Assembly (NCBI RefSeq): GCF_022627955.1
Contig: NZ_JABXGD010000007.1
Coordinates: forward strand, 124,001-188,000
DNA: 64,000 nucleotides
Direction of reading: 5' to 3'
From: Microbacterium sp. C5A9
GTDB lineage: Bacteria > Actinomycetota > Actinomycetes > Actinomycetales > Microbacteriaceae
Shown here: positions 16,374 through 24,918 of the stretch, piece by piece
How the letters are laid out: the number at the start of each line of letters is the position of its first letter
Position numbering within the stretch: position 1 is the first letter of the stretch
The notes under the pieces: generated by a model
What the model was told of the DNA's origin: nothing
The model's database searches: none
What the model saw: only the letters and a program-made list of their open reading frames with translations
Made by a program: the position numbers and the translations under genes

Positions 16374-17042
16374 TCAGCCCTCGCGACGCCGCACGATCTC
16401 GCCGATCCACGCGGGCGCGAAGGGCGAGGTGCAGCCGGGCGCGGTGGGGTAGTCGGCCAGCACCTGCAGGCGTTCGCCGATCTCCAGAGCCCTGGCGCGC
16501 AGCTCCGGGTGGAAGATGCCGATGTTCGCGAGCGTCTCGTTCATCGACCACTGCAACCGCTTCGGAGCATCCTTCAGGTCGCGTTCGATCAGGTCGAGCA
16601 GGTGGTCGAGGTCGAGGCCGTCGGCGTCCTTCGCGACGCGCACGGTCGTGAGCGACCAGGCCGCGGCGGCCACGGTCGGGTCGGCGTCGTCGAACCAGCG
16701 CAGACGCAGCTCCTCGGCGAGCGGTGACTTCTTGGCCACGTAGTTCACGAACCAGTCGTTGACCTTGGGAGGGCGGGTCTCTCGCAGCATCGCGTCGAGC
16801 TCGTCGGCGGTGAACCCGCGGGGCCTGCAGATCAGCAGCGCGAGAAGGCGCGGGCCGGTCTCGCCCGTCGCCCAGAGCTCCTTCGCGAGGCGCTGATCCG
16901 TCTTGATGCGCTTGGCCACCCCGCGGAGACGGCTGAGGTTCATGCCGTGATCGTCGCCGCGCTTCTCGTTCGCGGCGCGCATCTTCGGATCCTCGATCGC
17001 GGCCAGCTCGGCCAGGGCTTCGGCGACGGTCATGTCGGACAT
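16374..17042 (-). CDS. DNA alkylation repair (AlkD-like) protein
   Basis: A 222-residue all-helical protein with HEAT-like repeats of the AlkC/AlkD type (RLAKELWATG, VNDWFVNYVAKKSPLAEEL, LRWFDDADPTVAAAAW). Relatives remove bulky or charged alkylated bases; the key aromatic and Asp residues cannot be assigned with certainty here, so activity is inferred from fold. TACCCT at 17049-17054, 6 nt before the ATG with no ribosome site, suggests a leaderless mRNA. Confidence 0.7.
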   Translation of the reverse strand: MSDMTVAEALAELAAIEDPKMRAANEKRGDDHGMNLSRLRGVAKRIKTDQRLAKELWATGETGPRLLALLICRPRGFTADELDAMLRETRPPKVNDWFVNYVAKKSPLAEELRLRWFDDADPTVAAAAWSLTTVRVAKDADGLDLDHLLDLIERDLKDAPKRLQWSMNETLANIGIFHPELRARALEIGERLQVLADYPTAPGCTSPFAPAWIGEIVRRREG

Positions 17043-17075
17043 GTCACCAGGGTAGGCCTCGTCCCGCTCTCGTGC

Positions 17076-18110
17076 TCAGTCCTCGTCGACGAGCTCGCCG
17101 CGGATGCGCCGGAGGTCCTCCATGAGCGATCCGATCAGGATCCAGTGCGTCGATGCCGGGGGTCGGATGACGAGCGGCGCCGTGAGCGCGGGGATCACGG
17201 AGGTGAGCGTGTCGGGTTCCGGCGCCACGTCGGCGATCTGCACGGCCAGCCGTACGTCATGACCCGCTCGGCGCAGCTGCTCGGCGATCGCCGCGACGGC
17301 CGGCTCCTGTCCGATCGAGTCGTCGTAGTGGTCGAAGTATGCGCGGGTCATGCCGATCGTCTGCGTCACGATCGGCGAGAGGCGTTCGAGCAGCGCACGC
17401 ATCTCGACGAGCTCCTCGCGATGCGTGGACCGTCTCGGGTTCAGGGTGAGCGACTCCTCGCCCGCGTCGATCGAGGCCTCGGCGGCATCCTTCATGGGTC
17501 TCAACAGCCGCGCCTCGAGCATCATCTCCTGCAGCCTGGCCGGCGTCTGCGGTTCGGGCAGGGCGTCGGCCAGCCGGTCGAGGCTCGCGGCGAGCTCCTT
17601 GCCGAGCAGTCCGAGATCGCGGCGGGCGGGAGCGACGAGCACCGGTGGCACGATCAGCGCGTTCACCACGATGCCGATGGCCACCCCGATCAGGGTCTCG
17701 ACGATGCGCGCGAGAGCGTAGTCGGGTGTCGACCCCAGAGCGAGCACGAGCATCGCCGAGATCGCGACCTGGTTGCCGGTGCCGGGAGTGGCGCGGAGCG
17801 CCCAGGCGACGAGCATCGCCACCACGATCGCGAGCAGCACGATCCAGCTCGGCGACCCCAGCAGCAACCCGAGCAGCACGGCGATCACGACGCCGACGAT
17901 CACCCCGATGCTGCGCTCGAGCGCCTTCGACAGCGACTGGTTGACGCTGGGCTGCACGACGAGGAGTGCGGCGATCGCCGCGAACACGGGCAGCTGCCCC
18001 GGCACGACCCATCCGGCGAGCAGCCACGCGGCGATCGTCGCCGCGGCGGACTTCACCACCTGCAGCAGGGATGAGCGCTTCGAGGCGCGGATCGCGGCAT
18101 GGATGCGCAT
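17076..18110 (-). CDS. FUSC-family membrane protein
   Basis: A 344-residue protein with about six membrane segments in the first half (starting VVKSAAATIAAWLLAGWV and including VVGVVIAVLLGLLLG-type glycine-rich helices) and a helical cytoplasmic second half. This is the layout of fusaric-acid-resistance/aromatic acid exporter-like proteins. The substrate is unknown. The start at 18110 (MRIHAAIRASKRSS) is favoured over 18182 because TAGCGT lies 7 nt before it and the upstream frame is low-complexity. Confidence 0.75.
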   Translation of the reverse strand: MRIHAAIRASKRSSLLQVVKSAAATIAAWLLAGWVVPGQLPVFAAIAALLVVQPSVNQSLSKALERSIGVIVGVVIAVLLGLLLGSPSWIVLLAIVVAMLVAWALRATPGTGNQVAISAMLVLALGSTPDYALARIVETLIGVAIGIVVNALIVPPVLVAPARRDLGLLGKELAASLDRLADALPEPQTPARLQEMMLEARLLRPMKDAAEASIDAGEESLTLNPRRSTHREELVEMRALLERLSPIVTQTIGMTRAYFDHYDDSIGQEPAVAAIAEQLRRAGHDVRLAVQIADVAPEPDTLTSVIPALTAPLVIRPPASTHWILIGSLMEDLRRIRGELVDED

Positions 18111-18240
18111 GCCGACAACGCTACTCGCGAAGCGCTGTCGGGAAGCGCCCCTGCTCGGTCGAGAAGTCAACCCCATCGCCAACGTCCTCGGGCGGGCGCT
18201 GAATGGGATGACACGAACGACGAGCAGTGAGGAGCATCAC

Positions 18241-18696
18241 ATGGTGCAGATCATCGAGACCATCGACGTCCACGTTCCCATCGACGTCGCCTACAACCAG
18301 TGGACCCAGTTCGAGAGCTTCCCCCAGTTCCTCGACGAGGTCGAGTCGATCGTCCAGATCGACGACACGCACAACCGGTGGACCGTGAAGGTCGGCGGCG
18401 CGACGCGCGAGTTCGACGCCGAGATCACCGAGCAGCACCCCGACGAGCGCATCGCCTGGCACAGCCTCGGCGGCGACACTGAGCACGCGGGCGTCGTGAC
18501 ATTCCACAAGATCGAAGACCTCACCACGCGAGTGACCGTGCAGATCGACTGGGAGCCCGAGGGGCTCCTCGAGAAGGTCGGCGCACTCGTGGGTGCGGGT
18601 TCGCACGCGGTGAAGAAGGACCTCAAGAACTTCAAGGTGTTCATCGAGAAGCACGGCGCCGAGACCGGCGCCTGGCGCGGTGACGTGAAGGCCTGA
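18241..18696 (+). CDS. SRPBCC-family protein (polyketide cyclase/dehydrase-like)
   Basis: A 151-residue single-domain helix-grip protein with NQWTQFESFPQFLDEVESI near residues 20-38, the usual start of cyclase/dehydrase-type proteins (family of YndB/COQ10-like folds). It probably binds a lipid or small hydrophobic ligand; the role is not known. GAGGAG before the ATG at 18241 is a good ribosome site. A strong hairpin follows, so it is probably monocistronic. Confidence 0.8.
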   Translation: MVQIIETIDVHVPIDVAYNQWTQFESFPQFLDEVESIVQIDDTHNRWTVKVGGATREFDAEITEQHPDERIAWHSLGGDTEHAGVVTFHKIEDLTTRVTVQIDWEPEGLLEKVGALVGAGSHAVKKDLKNFKVFIEKHGAETGAWRGDVKA

Positions 18697-18710
18697 CACT
18701 CGTCAGGCGA

Positions 18711-18751
18711 GAGGTCCGAACGGCGGTCGTCCCCGTCGCCGTTCGGGCCTC
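18711..18751 (+). terminator. Long hairpin terminator
   Basis: GAGG-T-CCGAACGGCG (18711-18725) pairs with CGCCGTTCGG-G-CCTC (18737-18751) around an 11-nt loop, giving 14 paired bases, and GTTCTCT follows. It lies 15 bp after the SRPBCC stop codon. Confidence 0.75.
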
Positions 18752-18883
18752 GTTCTCTGTGTGCAGGGCGGCGCGCATCGGCCGGGGGCTAGGGCGGTGG
18801 GGCGCGCGAAGATAGGGCATCCTCCCGATGTCGACGGCGTACCTCAGAGCGGAGTGTGGAGACATCCCAACCGAGGAGATGTC

Positions 18884-19165
18884 ATGTACGAGCACCCCTA
18901 CCTCGCCTACACGGTGAGCGAGCACGACCAGGAGCAGATCCGGCGGGCCGCCGATCGCCGGTTCTTCCTCGAGGAGCACGCCGATCAGATCGTGCCGCGC
19001 GCCGCGGGGCGGGTCCGCCTGCTCGGTCGACGGATGCTGCGCGCCCTCACCGGCTCGCCCGCCCGTGCGCTCGCCGAGACTCCGTCCGATGGGAGGACGG
19101 CGGATGCGTCGCCCTCGGCCGCGAGGGGCCTGCCCGCCGGGTGCGAGCCGGCCCCGGCACGGTGA
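18884..19165 (+). CDS. Small hypothetical protein upstream of the LuxR gene
   Basis: A 93-residue protein beginning MYEHPYLAYTVSEHDQEQIR. The N-terminal half is a charged helix (RRAADRRFFLEEHADQIV) with an Arg-rich continuation; the C-terminus is Ala/Pro-rich and disordered. No family was recognised. GAGGAG at 18873-18878 supports the start. Its TGA overlaps a GTG at 19162 that is in frame with the next gene, which raises the possibility of translational coupling to the LuxR regulator. Confidence 0.55.
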   Translation: MYEHPYLAYTVSEHDQEQIRRAADRRFFLEEHADQIVPRAAGRVRLLGRRMLRALTGSPARALAETPSDGRTADASPSAARGLPAGCEPAPAR

Positions 19166-19189
19166 GTCCCGCGCCGCCGGCCACAGGCG

Positions 19190-19297
19190 CGCAGAGAGTC
19201 TCCGACGTCAGAGGGGCGCAGAGAGTCTCCGACGTCAGAGGGGCGCAGCGCGTCTCCGATCGCAGAGGGTCGCAGAGCGTCCGTGATGTCGGAGGGG
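19190..19297. repeat. Four tandem 27-bp repeats
   Basis: Copies lie at 19190-19216, 19217-19243, 19244-19270 and 19271-19297. The first two are identical; the third and fourth diverge. Each holds an imperfect palindrome around CTCCGACGTCAGAG. The period is exactly 9 codons. The array sits just before the likely start of the LuxR gene, so it may be an operator array, or, if translation begins at GTG 19162, a 9-residue protein repeat. Confidence 0.9.
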
Positions 19298-19314
19298 AGT
19301 GGGACGATGAGGGT

Positions 19315-22191
19315 ATGCCCCCGTCCGCCCCGAGTGCTGCGATGGTCGGCCGCGAGGCCGAGCTCGCCGTCGTGCGCGGACTCTTCGAGCGGGCGGTCGA
19401 CGGCACTCCCGCCGCGGTTCTCGTCGAGGGTGAGGCGGGCATCGGCAAGTCCCGGCTGCTGCGCGAGTTCGGCGACGAGATCGCGACCCGCGCCGACGTG
19501 CATGTCGGGTGGTGTCTCGACCTCGGCGCCTCGCGCACGCCCTTCGGACCCCTCACCGGCATCCTGCGCTCGATCGTCGCGCGCCTGGGCGCCGACCGTG
19601 TGCGCGACGAGCTGGGCGTCGGGGTCGAGGGGCTGGGCATGCTCCTTCCGGAGCTCAACCCGACCGACCGGTCCCAGACCAGTCCCGATCGGCTGCGCGA
19701 TGCGATCGCTGCGCTCATCGACGCCGCAGCCGCGCATGCGCCTCAGGTGCTCGTCGTCGAAGATCTGCATTGGGCCGACGAGTCGACGCTCGCGCTGCTC
19801 TCCTACCTCCTGCGCGCGCTGGCTCGCGGCCGCATCCTGCTCGTGCTCACGTGCCGCAGCGACGATGTGCGCCGCGGCGATGCGGTGAGCCGCTTCATCG
19901 GCGAGTCCACCCGCGCCCGTCTGCTCGAGCGGGTCGCGGTCGAGCGTCTCGAGGCGTCGGCCGTGCGGCAGCTCGCCGAAGCGATCACGGGCGAGCCGCT
20001 CAGCGACGCCGCGCTCGACCGCATCCACGAGCGGGCAGAGGGCGTGCCGTTCTTCGTCGAGGAGCTCGCCGGATGCTCGGCCGGACCGCTGCCCGGTTCT
20101 CTGCGCGACCTGCTGCTCGCTCGGTTCGATCGACTGGGAGACGACGCGCGGCGGGTCGTGCAGGTCGTGTCGGGAGCCGAGCGTCCCCTGACCCACCGCC
20201 TCGTCACGCGGCTCGCGGGGCTGCCCGAGGACCGGCTCGACGAGGGCATCCGCGAGGCGACGCTGAGCGGCATCCTGGTGGTGATCGACGAGGACTATCG
20301 CTTCCGTCATGCGCTGCTGCGCGAGGCGGTGCACGACGATCTTCTGCCCGGCGAGAGGGCGCGCCTGCACCGGGCCTACGCCGAGGCCCTCGAGGCCGAC
20401 GACTCCGGCGGCGCGGATCCCGCCGCGCTCGCGTACCACTGGCAGCTCGCACAGGACGACCGTCGGGCGCTCGCCGCGGCCGTGACGGCGATGCTCGATG
20501 CCAAGTCGCGCTTCGCCTTCGCCAGCGCGGCGCGCTTCGGCGAGCTCGCGCTCGACCTGTGGATCCAGGTGCCCGACGCGGCGAGCGTCGTCGGCGTCGA
20601 GCGGCTCGAGCTGCTGCGCACCCTCGGTTCGGTGCTGCGCAACGCCGGAGACGGAGAGCGAGCGCTCGCCGTGGTCACTCTCGCGCTCGACGAGGTCGAC
20701 CCCGAGACGGTCGACCCGCGCATGCACGCACGGCTGCTGCGTGACAGGGCCTACTACCTGATGAACCTCGGCCGAGCCGGGTCGATCCCCGTGCTCGAGC
20801 GGGCGCTGGCCACTCTCGAGGGGCGGGTCGACGACGACCGCCTGCGCGCGTCGATCCTCAATCAGCTCGCGAGCAGGCACATGATCGCGGGACGCCTCGT
20901 CGAGGCGATCGCCCTGGCCACAGAGGCGGGGGAGCGCGCTCGACGCGCCGGATCCGACGACGAGCAGTCGATCGCCGCGAACGTCCGCGGCGGTGCCCTG
21001 GCCCATCTCGGCGATCTCGACGCCGGGCACCGGGAGTACGCGCTGGCGCTCCGGCTGGCGAAGGGCACGAACGCCGAGATGCGGTATCGGGTCAACTACT
21101 CCGACCTGCTCGGGCTGCTGGGGCGGTACACAGACGCGATCCGCGTCGCCGAAGACGGCCTGGCTCCCGCCAGAGCCTTCGGCGTCGAACGCACGACGGG
21201 TGCGCTGATGACGCAGAACATGGCGGTGCCGCTGCTCGAGCGTGGCGAGGTCGAGCAGGTCGAGGAGATCCTCGCGCGCGAACTCGCGCAGCGCACCCTG
21301 CGCATCTCGCACATGTACTCGACGATGACGCGCGTCCGGGTGCTCTCCTGGCGGGGCAGACACGACGAGGCGGCCGAGATCCTGCGCGAGTGGCATCCGT
21401 CGTTCGAAGAGACCGGCCGGGTCGAGCGCCAGATCTGGTACGACGAGGTCATGATGCGCGTGGCGGTCGCCGAGGGCGGTGGCGACTTCGCCCGTGCGCT
21501 CGACGAGATCAGGCGGATGCTCGCCGACGACGGGCCGGTGTTCCTGCATCAGCGACGGCTCCTGCTCGAGGCGGGGTGGATGATCGCCGAGCTCCGCGCC
21601 TCGGGGGCCGACGTGGGCGACGCGGTCGACGAGGTGCGCGCCGCCTGGGTCGGCCAGCCGACCCAGCTGCTCGACGACGCCTGGGGGAGGATCCTGGATG
21701 CCTTCCTCTCGCCGTCGATCTCGACGATGCGGGCCGCGGTCGACCTCGCCGATCACGACGATGTTCCCGTGACCTTCCGTGTGTCCACGCGCCTCGCGCT
21801 CGCGCGGCTGCTCGTCGACGCCGGGGACCGCACGGCCGCAGCCCCCGTGCTCGCCGATGCGCTGCGCGAGGCCGAACGCCTCGGTCACGTGCCGCTCACT
21901 CGGATCGTCGGTGCCTTCTCTGCGGCGTCCGGCCTCGCGGCGGTCTCCGCGACCGTGCATTCCGCCGACTCCGACCCGCTCACGGCGCGCGAGGGGCAGG
22001 TCCTGGCGCTGATCGCCGAGGGTCTCAGCAACCGCCAGATCGGCGAGCGCCTCTTCATCAGCGCCAAGACCGTGAGCGTGCACGTGTCCGCCGTGCTGCG
22101 CAAACTCGGTGTCAGCACGCGCACAGAAGCGGCCGTTATCAAGAAGAAGTCCGAGTTCATGGCCAGCGGTCAGCATGCCGTGCTACGTTGA
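19315..22191 (+). CDS. Large LuxR-type regulator with AAA ATPase domain
   Basis: A 958-residue LAL/MalT-type regulator. The N-terminal ATPase has Walker [10 protein letters not shown] (about 40-48) and Walker [13 protein letters not shown]; a helical TPR-like middle covers about 400-880; the C-terminal LuxR helix-turn-helix ([20 protein letters not shown]) ends near the stop. Such proteins are ATP-dependent activators of unlinked or neighbouring genes. ATG 19315 has a poorly spaced GAGGG; GTG 19162, overlapping the previous stop, is an in-frame alternative that would add 51 residues including four 9-residue repeats. The target genes are unknown. Confidence 0.85.
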   Translation: MPPSAPSAAMVGREAELAVVRGLFERAVDGTPAAVLVEGEAGIGKSRLLREFGDEIATRADVHVGWCLDLGASRTPFGPLTGILRSIVARLGADRVRDELGVGVEGLGMLLPELNPTDRSQTSPDRLRDAIAALIDAAAAHAPQVLVVEDLHWADESTLALLSYLLRALARGRILLVLTCRSDDVRRGDAVSRFIGESTRARLLERVAVERLEASAVRQLAEAITGEPLSDAALDRIHERAEGVPFFVEELAGCSAGPLPGSLRDLLLARFDRLGDDARRVVQVVSGAERPLTHRLVTRLAGLPEDRLDEGIREATLSGILVVIDEDYRFRHALLREAVHDDLLPGERARLHRAYAEALEADDSGGADPAALAYHWQLAQDDRRALAAAVTAMLDAKSRFAFASAARFGELALDLWIQVPDAASVVGVERLELLRTLGSVLRNAGDGERALAVVTLALDEVDPETVDPRMHARLLRDRAYYLMNLGRAGSIPVLERALATLEGRVDDDRLRASILNQLASRHMIAGRLVEAIALATEAGERARRAGSDDEQSIAANVRGGALAHLGDLDAGHREYALALRLAKGTNAEMRYRVNYSDLLGLLGRYTDAIRVAEDGLAPARAFGVERTTGALMTQNMAVPLLERGEVEQVEEILARELAQRTLRISHMYSTMTRVRVLSWRGRHDEAAEILREWHPSFEETGRVERQIWYDEVMMRVAVAEGGGDFARALDEIRRMLADDGPVFLHQRRLLLEAGWMIAELRASGADVGDAVDEVRAAWVGQPTQLLDDAWGRILDAFLSPSISTMRAAVDLADHDDVPVTFRVSTRLALARLLVDAGDRTAAAPVLADALREAERLGHVPLTRIVGAFSAASGLAAVSATVHSADSDPLTAREGQVLALIAEGLSNRQIGERLFISAKTVSVHVSAVLRKLGVSTRTEAAVIKKKSEFMASGQHAVLR

Positions 22192-22202
22192 GAGAGCGCG
22201 TA

Positions 22203-22219
22203 TGTCGGACGTTCCGACA
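22203..22219. promoter_or_regulatory. Palindrome upstream of the cold-shock gene
   Basis: TGTCGGA (22203-22209) and TCCGACA (22213-22219) form a perfect 7-bp inverted repeat with a 3-bp centre. It may be a regulator site or the end hairpin of the LuxR transcript. The core resembles the TCCGACGTC of the repeats before the LuxR gene, but the similarity is short. Confidence 0.4.
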
Positions 22220-22268
22220 CGGCGTGGGCCGCGCAAGCGGCCGTTTGAAAACAGAAAGTAGAAAACAC

Positions 22269-22472
22269 ATGGCCACTGGCACTGTGAAATGGTTCAACGC
22301 GGAAAAGGGCTTCGGCTTCATCGCTCCCGATGACGGCACGGACGATCTTTTCGCCCACTACTCGGCAATCGCCGGCTCCGGTTTCAAGGAGCTCCGCGAG
22401 AACCAGAAGGTCGAATTCGACGCTGAGCGTGGCCCCAAGGGCATGCAGGCGGCGAACATCCGCGCTCTCTGA
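22269..22472 (+). CDS. Cold-shock protein, CspA family
   Basis: A 67-residue single cold-shock domain with both RNA-binding motifs intact: KGFGFI (about 13-18) and DLFAHYSAI (about 26-34). It binds single-stranded RNA and DNA and melts RNA structure. The size is typical. It has an A-rich leader (GAAAACAGAAAGTAGAAAACAC) without an obvious long cold-shock UTR. A perfect terminator hairpin follows. Confidence 0.95.
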   Translation: MATGTVKWFNAEKGFGFIAPDDGTDDLFAHYSAIAGSGFKELRENQKVEFDAERGPKGMQAANIRAL

Positions 22473-22490
22473 GCGCGCGCTGACTTCCTG

Positions 22491-22524
22491 AAGCCGGCCG
22501 GATCCTCACGGATCCGGCCGGCTT
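22491..22524 (+). terminator. Perfect 15-bp terminator hairpin
   Basis: AAGCCGGCCGGATCC (22491-22505) pairs fully with GGATCCGGCCGGCTT (22510-22524) around a TCAC loop, 18 bp after the cold-shock stop codon, followed by TCTGTG. Confidence 0.9.
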
Positions 22525-22535
22525 TCTGTGTACCC

Positions 22536-22654
22536 GGGGTCGAAAGCGCACCGCGCCGGGATGTGGGGTCGAAAGCGCACCGGAATCGCGGTTCTCCGGT
22601 GCTTTTCCGACCCCGCACGCGCGGCGGGTGCGGGTGCGGTGCGCTTCTGACCCC
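22536..22654. repeat. Four copies of an 18-bp repeat in mirrored pairs
   Basis: In the 336-bp gap between the cold-shock gene and the iron operon, GGGGTCGAAAGCGCACCG occurs at 22536-22553 and 22565-22582, and reverse-complement variants occur at 22597-22614 (CGGTGCTTTTCCGACCCC) and 22637-22654 (CGGTGCGCTTCTGACCCC). The pairs face each other and could fold into a long cruciform. REP-like intergenic element is the likeliest reading. No gene is visible in the gap. Confidence 0.75.
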
Positions 22655-22732
22655 GCACGCTCCGCCGAGGGGGACGAACGGCGGTCGGAGCTCGGGGCCT
22701 GGATCTCGAGATGAGGCATGCCTAACTTTCTG

Positions 22733-22753
22733 TTAGATTAGGCCAGGCTTACC
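22733..22753 (+). promoter_or_regulatory. DtxR/IdeR-like iron box
   Basis: TTAGATTAGGCCAGGCTTACC closely resembles the iron-dependent repressor consensus of actinobacteria (TTAGGTTAGGCTAACCTAA type). It lies 56 bp before the ferric-siderophore binding protein gene. Repression under iron sufficiency by a DtxR/IdeR protein is inferred from the match and from the downstream genes. Confidence 0.75.
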
Positions 22754-22808
22754 AAAGCCTTGGCGCCTCCCCGCGCCGCACCCCCACCCGAACCCGAAGG
22801 GACCGCCT

Positions 22809-23843
22809 GTGCGCACTTCCCGTCTTCTCGCCGCCGTCGGCACGGCTGCCGCGCTCGCCCTGAGCCTCGCAGCCTGCGCGACGCCCGCCGCCGACACCGG
22901 CTCCGACTCCGCCGCGGGCAACCCGGCCGACGACAGCGCCTTCCCCGTCACGATCGAGCACGTGTACGGCGAGACCACGATCGAGGAGAAGCCCGAGCGC
23001 GTCGCGACCCTCGCGTGGGCCAACCACGAGGTCCCGCTGGCCCTCGGCATCGTGCCGGTCGGCATGAGCAAGGCCACGTGGGGTGACGACGACGACAACG
23101 GCATCCTGCCCTGGGTCGAGGAGAAGCTCGAGGAGCTCGGCGGCGAGGAGCCCGTGCTGTTCGACGACGGCGACAGCATCGACTACGAGGCCGTGGCCGA
23201 CACCGCGCCCGACGTGATCCTCGCGTCGTACTCGGGCCTGACGCAGGAGCAGTACGACCAGCTCTCGAAGATCGCTCCCGTCGTCGCGTACCCCGGCGTC
23301 GCGTGGGGAACGACCGTCGACGAGATGGTCGAGATGAACGCGAAGGCGCTGGGCCTCGAGGCTGAGGGCGAGGCTCTGATCGAGGAGCTGAAGACCGAGG
23401 GCGAGGCCGCACTCGAGGAGAACAGCATCCTCAAGGACAAGAAGGTCCTGTTCGCCTACGTCGACCCGACCGACCTGAGCCAGATCGGCTACTACACGGC
23501 CGCGGACACGCGCCCCGGCTACCTGCACGACAACCTGGGGCTCCCGCTCCCGGAGATCGTCGAGGAGAACGCCGACAGCGAGGAGTTCTACCTCTCCGTC
23601 AGCTCCGAGCAGGCCGACAAGTTCGCCGACGTCGACGTGTTCGTGACCTACGGAGACGAGTCGCTCATCGCGACCCTGCAGGCCGACCCGCTGCTGTCGA
23701 AGATCCCGGCGATCGCCGAGGGCCGCATCGCGATCCTTCCCGACGCCACCCCGATCGCGGCCTCGGCGAACCCGTCGCCGCTGTCGATCCCGTGGGGTCT
23801 CAGTGACTACCTCGCCCTTCTGGCAGCACCGCTCGCGCAGTGA
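22809..23843 (+). CDS. Iron-siderophore ABC transporter, binding lipoprotein
   Basis: A 344-residue lipoprotein starting at GTG 22809. The signal sequence has the lipobox LAAC, with Cys22 as the predicted lipidated residue. The rest is a type III binding protein of the FepB/FhuD kind (PERVATLAWANHEVPLALGI; APDVILASYSGLTQEQYDQL). It captures ferric siderophore outside the membrane and delivers it to the permease pair. An iron box precedes it. A small hairpin after its stop may raise its expression above the downstream genes. Confidence 0.9.
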   Translation: MRTSRLLAAVGTAAALALSLAACATPAADTGSDSAAGNPADDSAFPVTIEHVYGETTIEEKPERVATLAWANHEVPLALGIVPVGMSKATWGDDDDNGILPWVEEKLEELGGEEPVLFDDGDSIDYEAVADTAPDVILASYSGLTQEQYDQLSKIAPVVAYPGVAWGTTVDEMVEMNAKALGLEAEGEALIEELKTEGEAALEENSILKDKKVLFAYVDPTDLSQIGYYTAADTRPGYLHDNLGLPLPEIVEENADSEEFYLSVSSEQADKFADVDVFVTYGDESLIATLQADPLLSKIPAIAEGRIAILPDATPIAASANPSPLSIPWGLSDYLALLAAPLAQ

Positions 23844-23846
23844 TCC

Positions 23847-23862
23847 CAGGCGTCACCGCCTG
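23847..23862 (+). other. Small intercistronic hairpin
   Basis: CAGGCG-TCAC-CGCCTG forms a 6-bp stem in the 31-bp gap between the binding protein and the first permease gene. Such hairpins often stabilise the upstream mRNA or partly terminate, giving an excess of binding protein. This role is inferred. Confidence 0.5.
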
Positions 23863-23874
23863 ATCTGACCACTC

Positions 23875-24918
23875 GTGACCGCTGTCACCGTCCCCACGCC
23901 GGGCACCGCAGACCTGCGGCGCCCGGCGTGGGCGCGCACCCTCTGGCTCCTCGCAGGAGTCGGGGTGCTGCTCGTGCTCTGCATCCTGTCGGTCTGCTTC
24001 GGCGTGCGCGCCGTGAGCATCGACGACATCTTCGCCGCCCTCGCGGGGCAGGATGACACGCTGGCCCAGGCCGCGATCATCAAGCGCCTCCCGCGCACGG
24101 TGCTCGCGCTCCTGATCGGCGCCGCACTCGCGCTCTCCGGGGCGACGATGCAGGCCGTCACGCGCAACCCGATCGCCGACCCCGGCATCCTCGGCGTCTC
24201 GAACGGCGCCTCGCTCGCCGTGGTGCTCGGACTCGCCTTCGTCGGCCTGACGAACCCCTACGGGCAGATGGCGCTCGCGATCGCCGGTGCCGCCGTCGCC
24301 GCGACCTTCGTCTACACCGTCGGATCGCTCGGGCGCGGCGGTGCGACCCCCCTCAAACTCGCCCTGGCGGGAGCCGCGACCTCCGCCGCCTTCGCCTCAC
24401 TGATCAGTGCCATCATGCTGCCCCGTGTCGACCTGCTGCAGGCCTTCCAGTCGTGGCAGATCGGCGGCGTGGGCGGAGCCGAATGGCCGCGCATCGCCAT
24501 CACCGCTCCCGTGCTCGCCCTCGGGGCGCTCATCTGCGTCGCGAGCGCCCGCGGCATGAACTCGCTCGCGCTGGGCGACGACATGGCCAAGGGGCTCGGC
24601 GAGCACGTGTTCCGCACCCGCCTGATGTCGGCGCTCGGTGCCGTGATCCTCGCGGGTGCCGCCACCGCCATCGCCGGTCCGATCGGATTCGTCGGACTCG
24701 TCATCCCGCACGTCTGCCGGATGCTCATCGGCACCGACCACCGCTGGCTGCTGCCGTTCTCGGCGCTGGCGGGAGCCGCGCTGCTGCTCGCGAGCGACAT
24801 CATCGGCCGCGTCATCGCGCCCTCGTCGGAGGAGATCCAGGTGGGGATCATCACCGCGATCATCGGCGCCCCGTTCTTCATCTGGATCGTGCGTCGCACG
24901 AAGGTGCGTGAACTGTGA
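23875..24918 (+). CDS. Iron-siderophore ABC transporter, permease 1 (FecCD family)
   Basis: A 347-residue protein with about nine to ten membrane helices and FecCD hallmarks: LPRTVLALLIGAALALSGAT and NPIADPGILGVSNGAS in the first half, and GPIGFVGLVIPHVCRMLIG, the ATPase-contact region, near residue 270. It starts at GTG 23875. It pairs with the next permease to form the channel. The GTG of the next gene overlaps its stop by 4 bp. Confidence 0.92.
   Translation: MTAVTVPTPGTADLRRPAWARTLWLLAGVGVLLVLCILSVCFGVRAVSIDDIFAALAGQDDTLAQAAIIKRLPRTVLALLIGAALALSGATMQAVTRNPIADPGILGVSNGASLAVVLGLAFVGLTNPYGQMALAIAGAAVAATFVYTVGSLGRGGATPLKLALAGAATSAAFASLISAIMLPRVDLLQAFQSWQIGGVGGAEWPRIAITAPVLALGALICVASARGMNSLALGDDMAKGLGEHVFRTRLMSALGAVILAGAATAIAGPIGFVGLVIPHVCRMLIGTDHRWLLPFSALAGAALLLASDIIGRVIAPSSEEIQVGIITAIIGAPFFIWIVRRTKVREL

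Noticed and set aside
19190-19297. Possible CRISPR array
   Set aside because: The 27-bp units are contiguous with no spacers and diverge at one end. No cas genes are near.
18985-22176. A 1063-codon open frame antisense to the LuxR gene
   Set aside because: It is a by-product of strong GC bias. The sequence is His/Arg/Asp-rich with no domain, whereas the plus strand encodes a clear LuxR ATPase.
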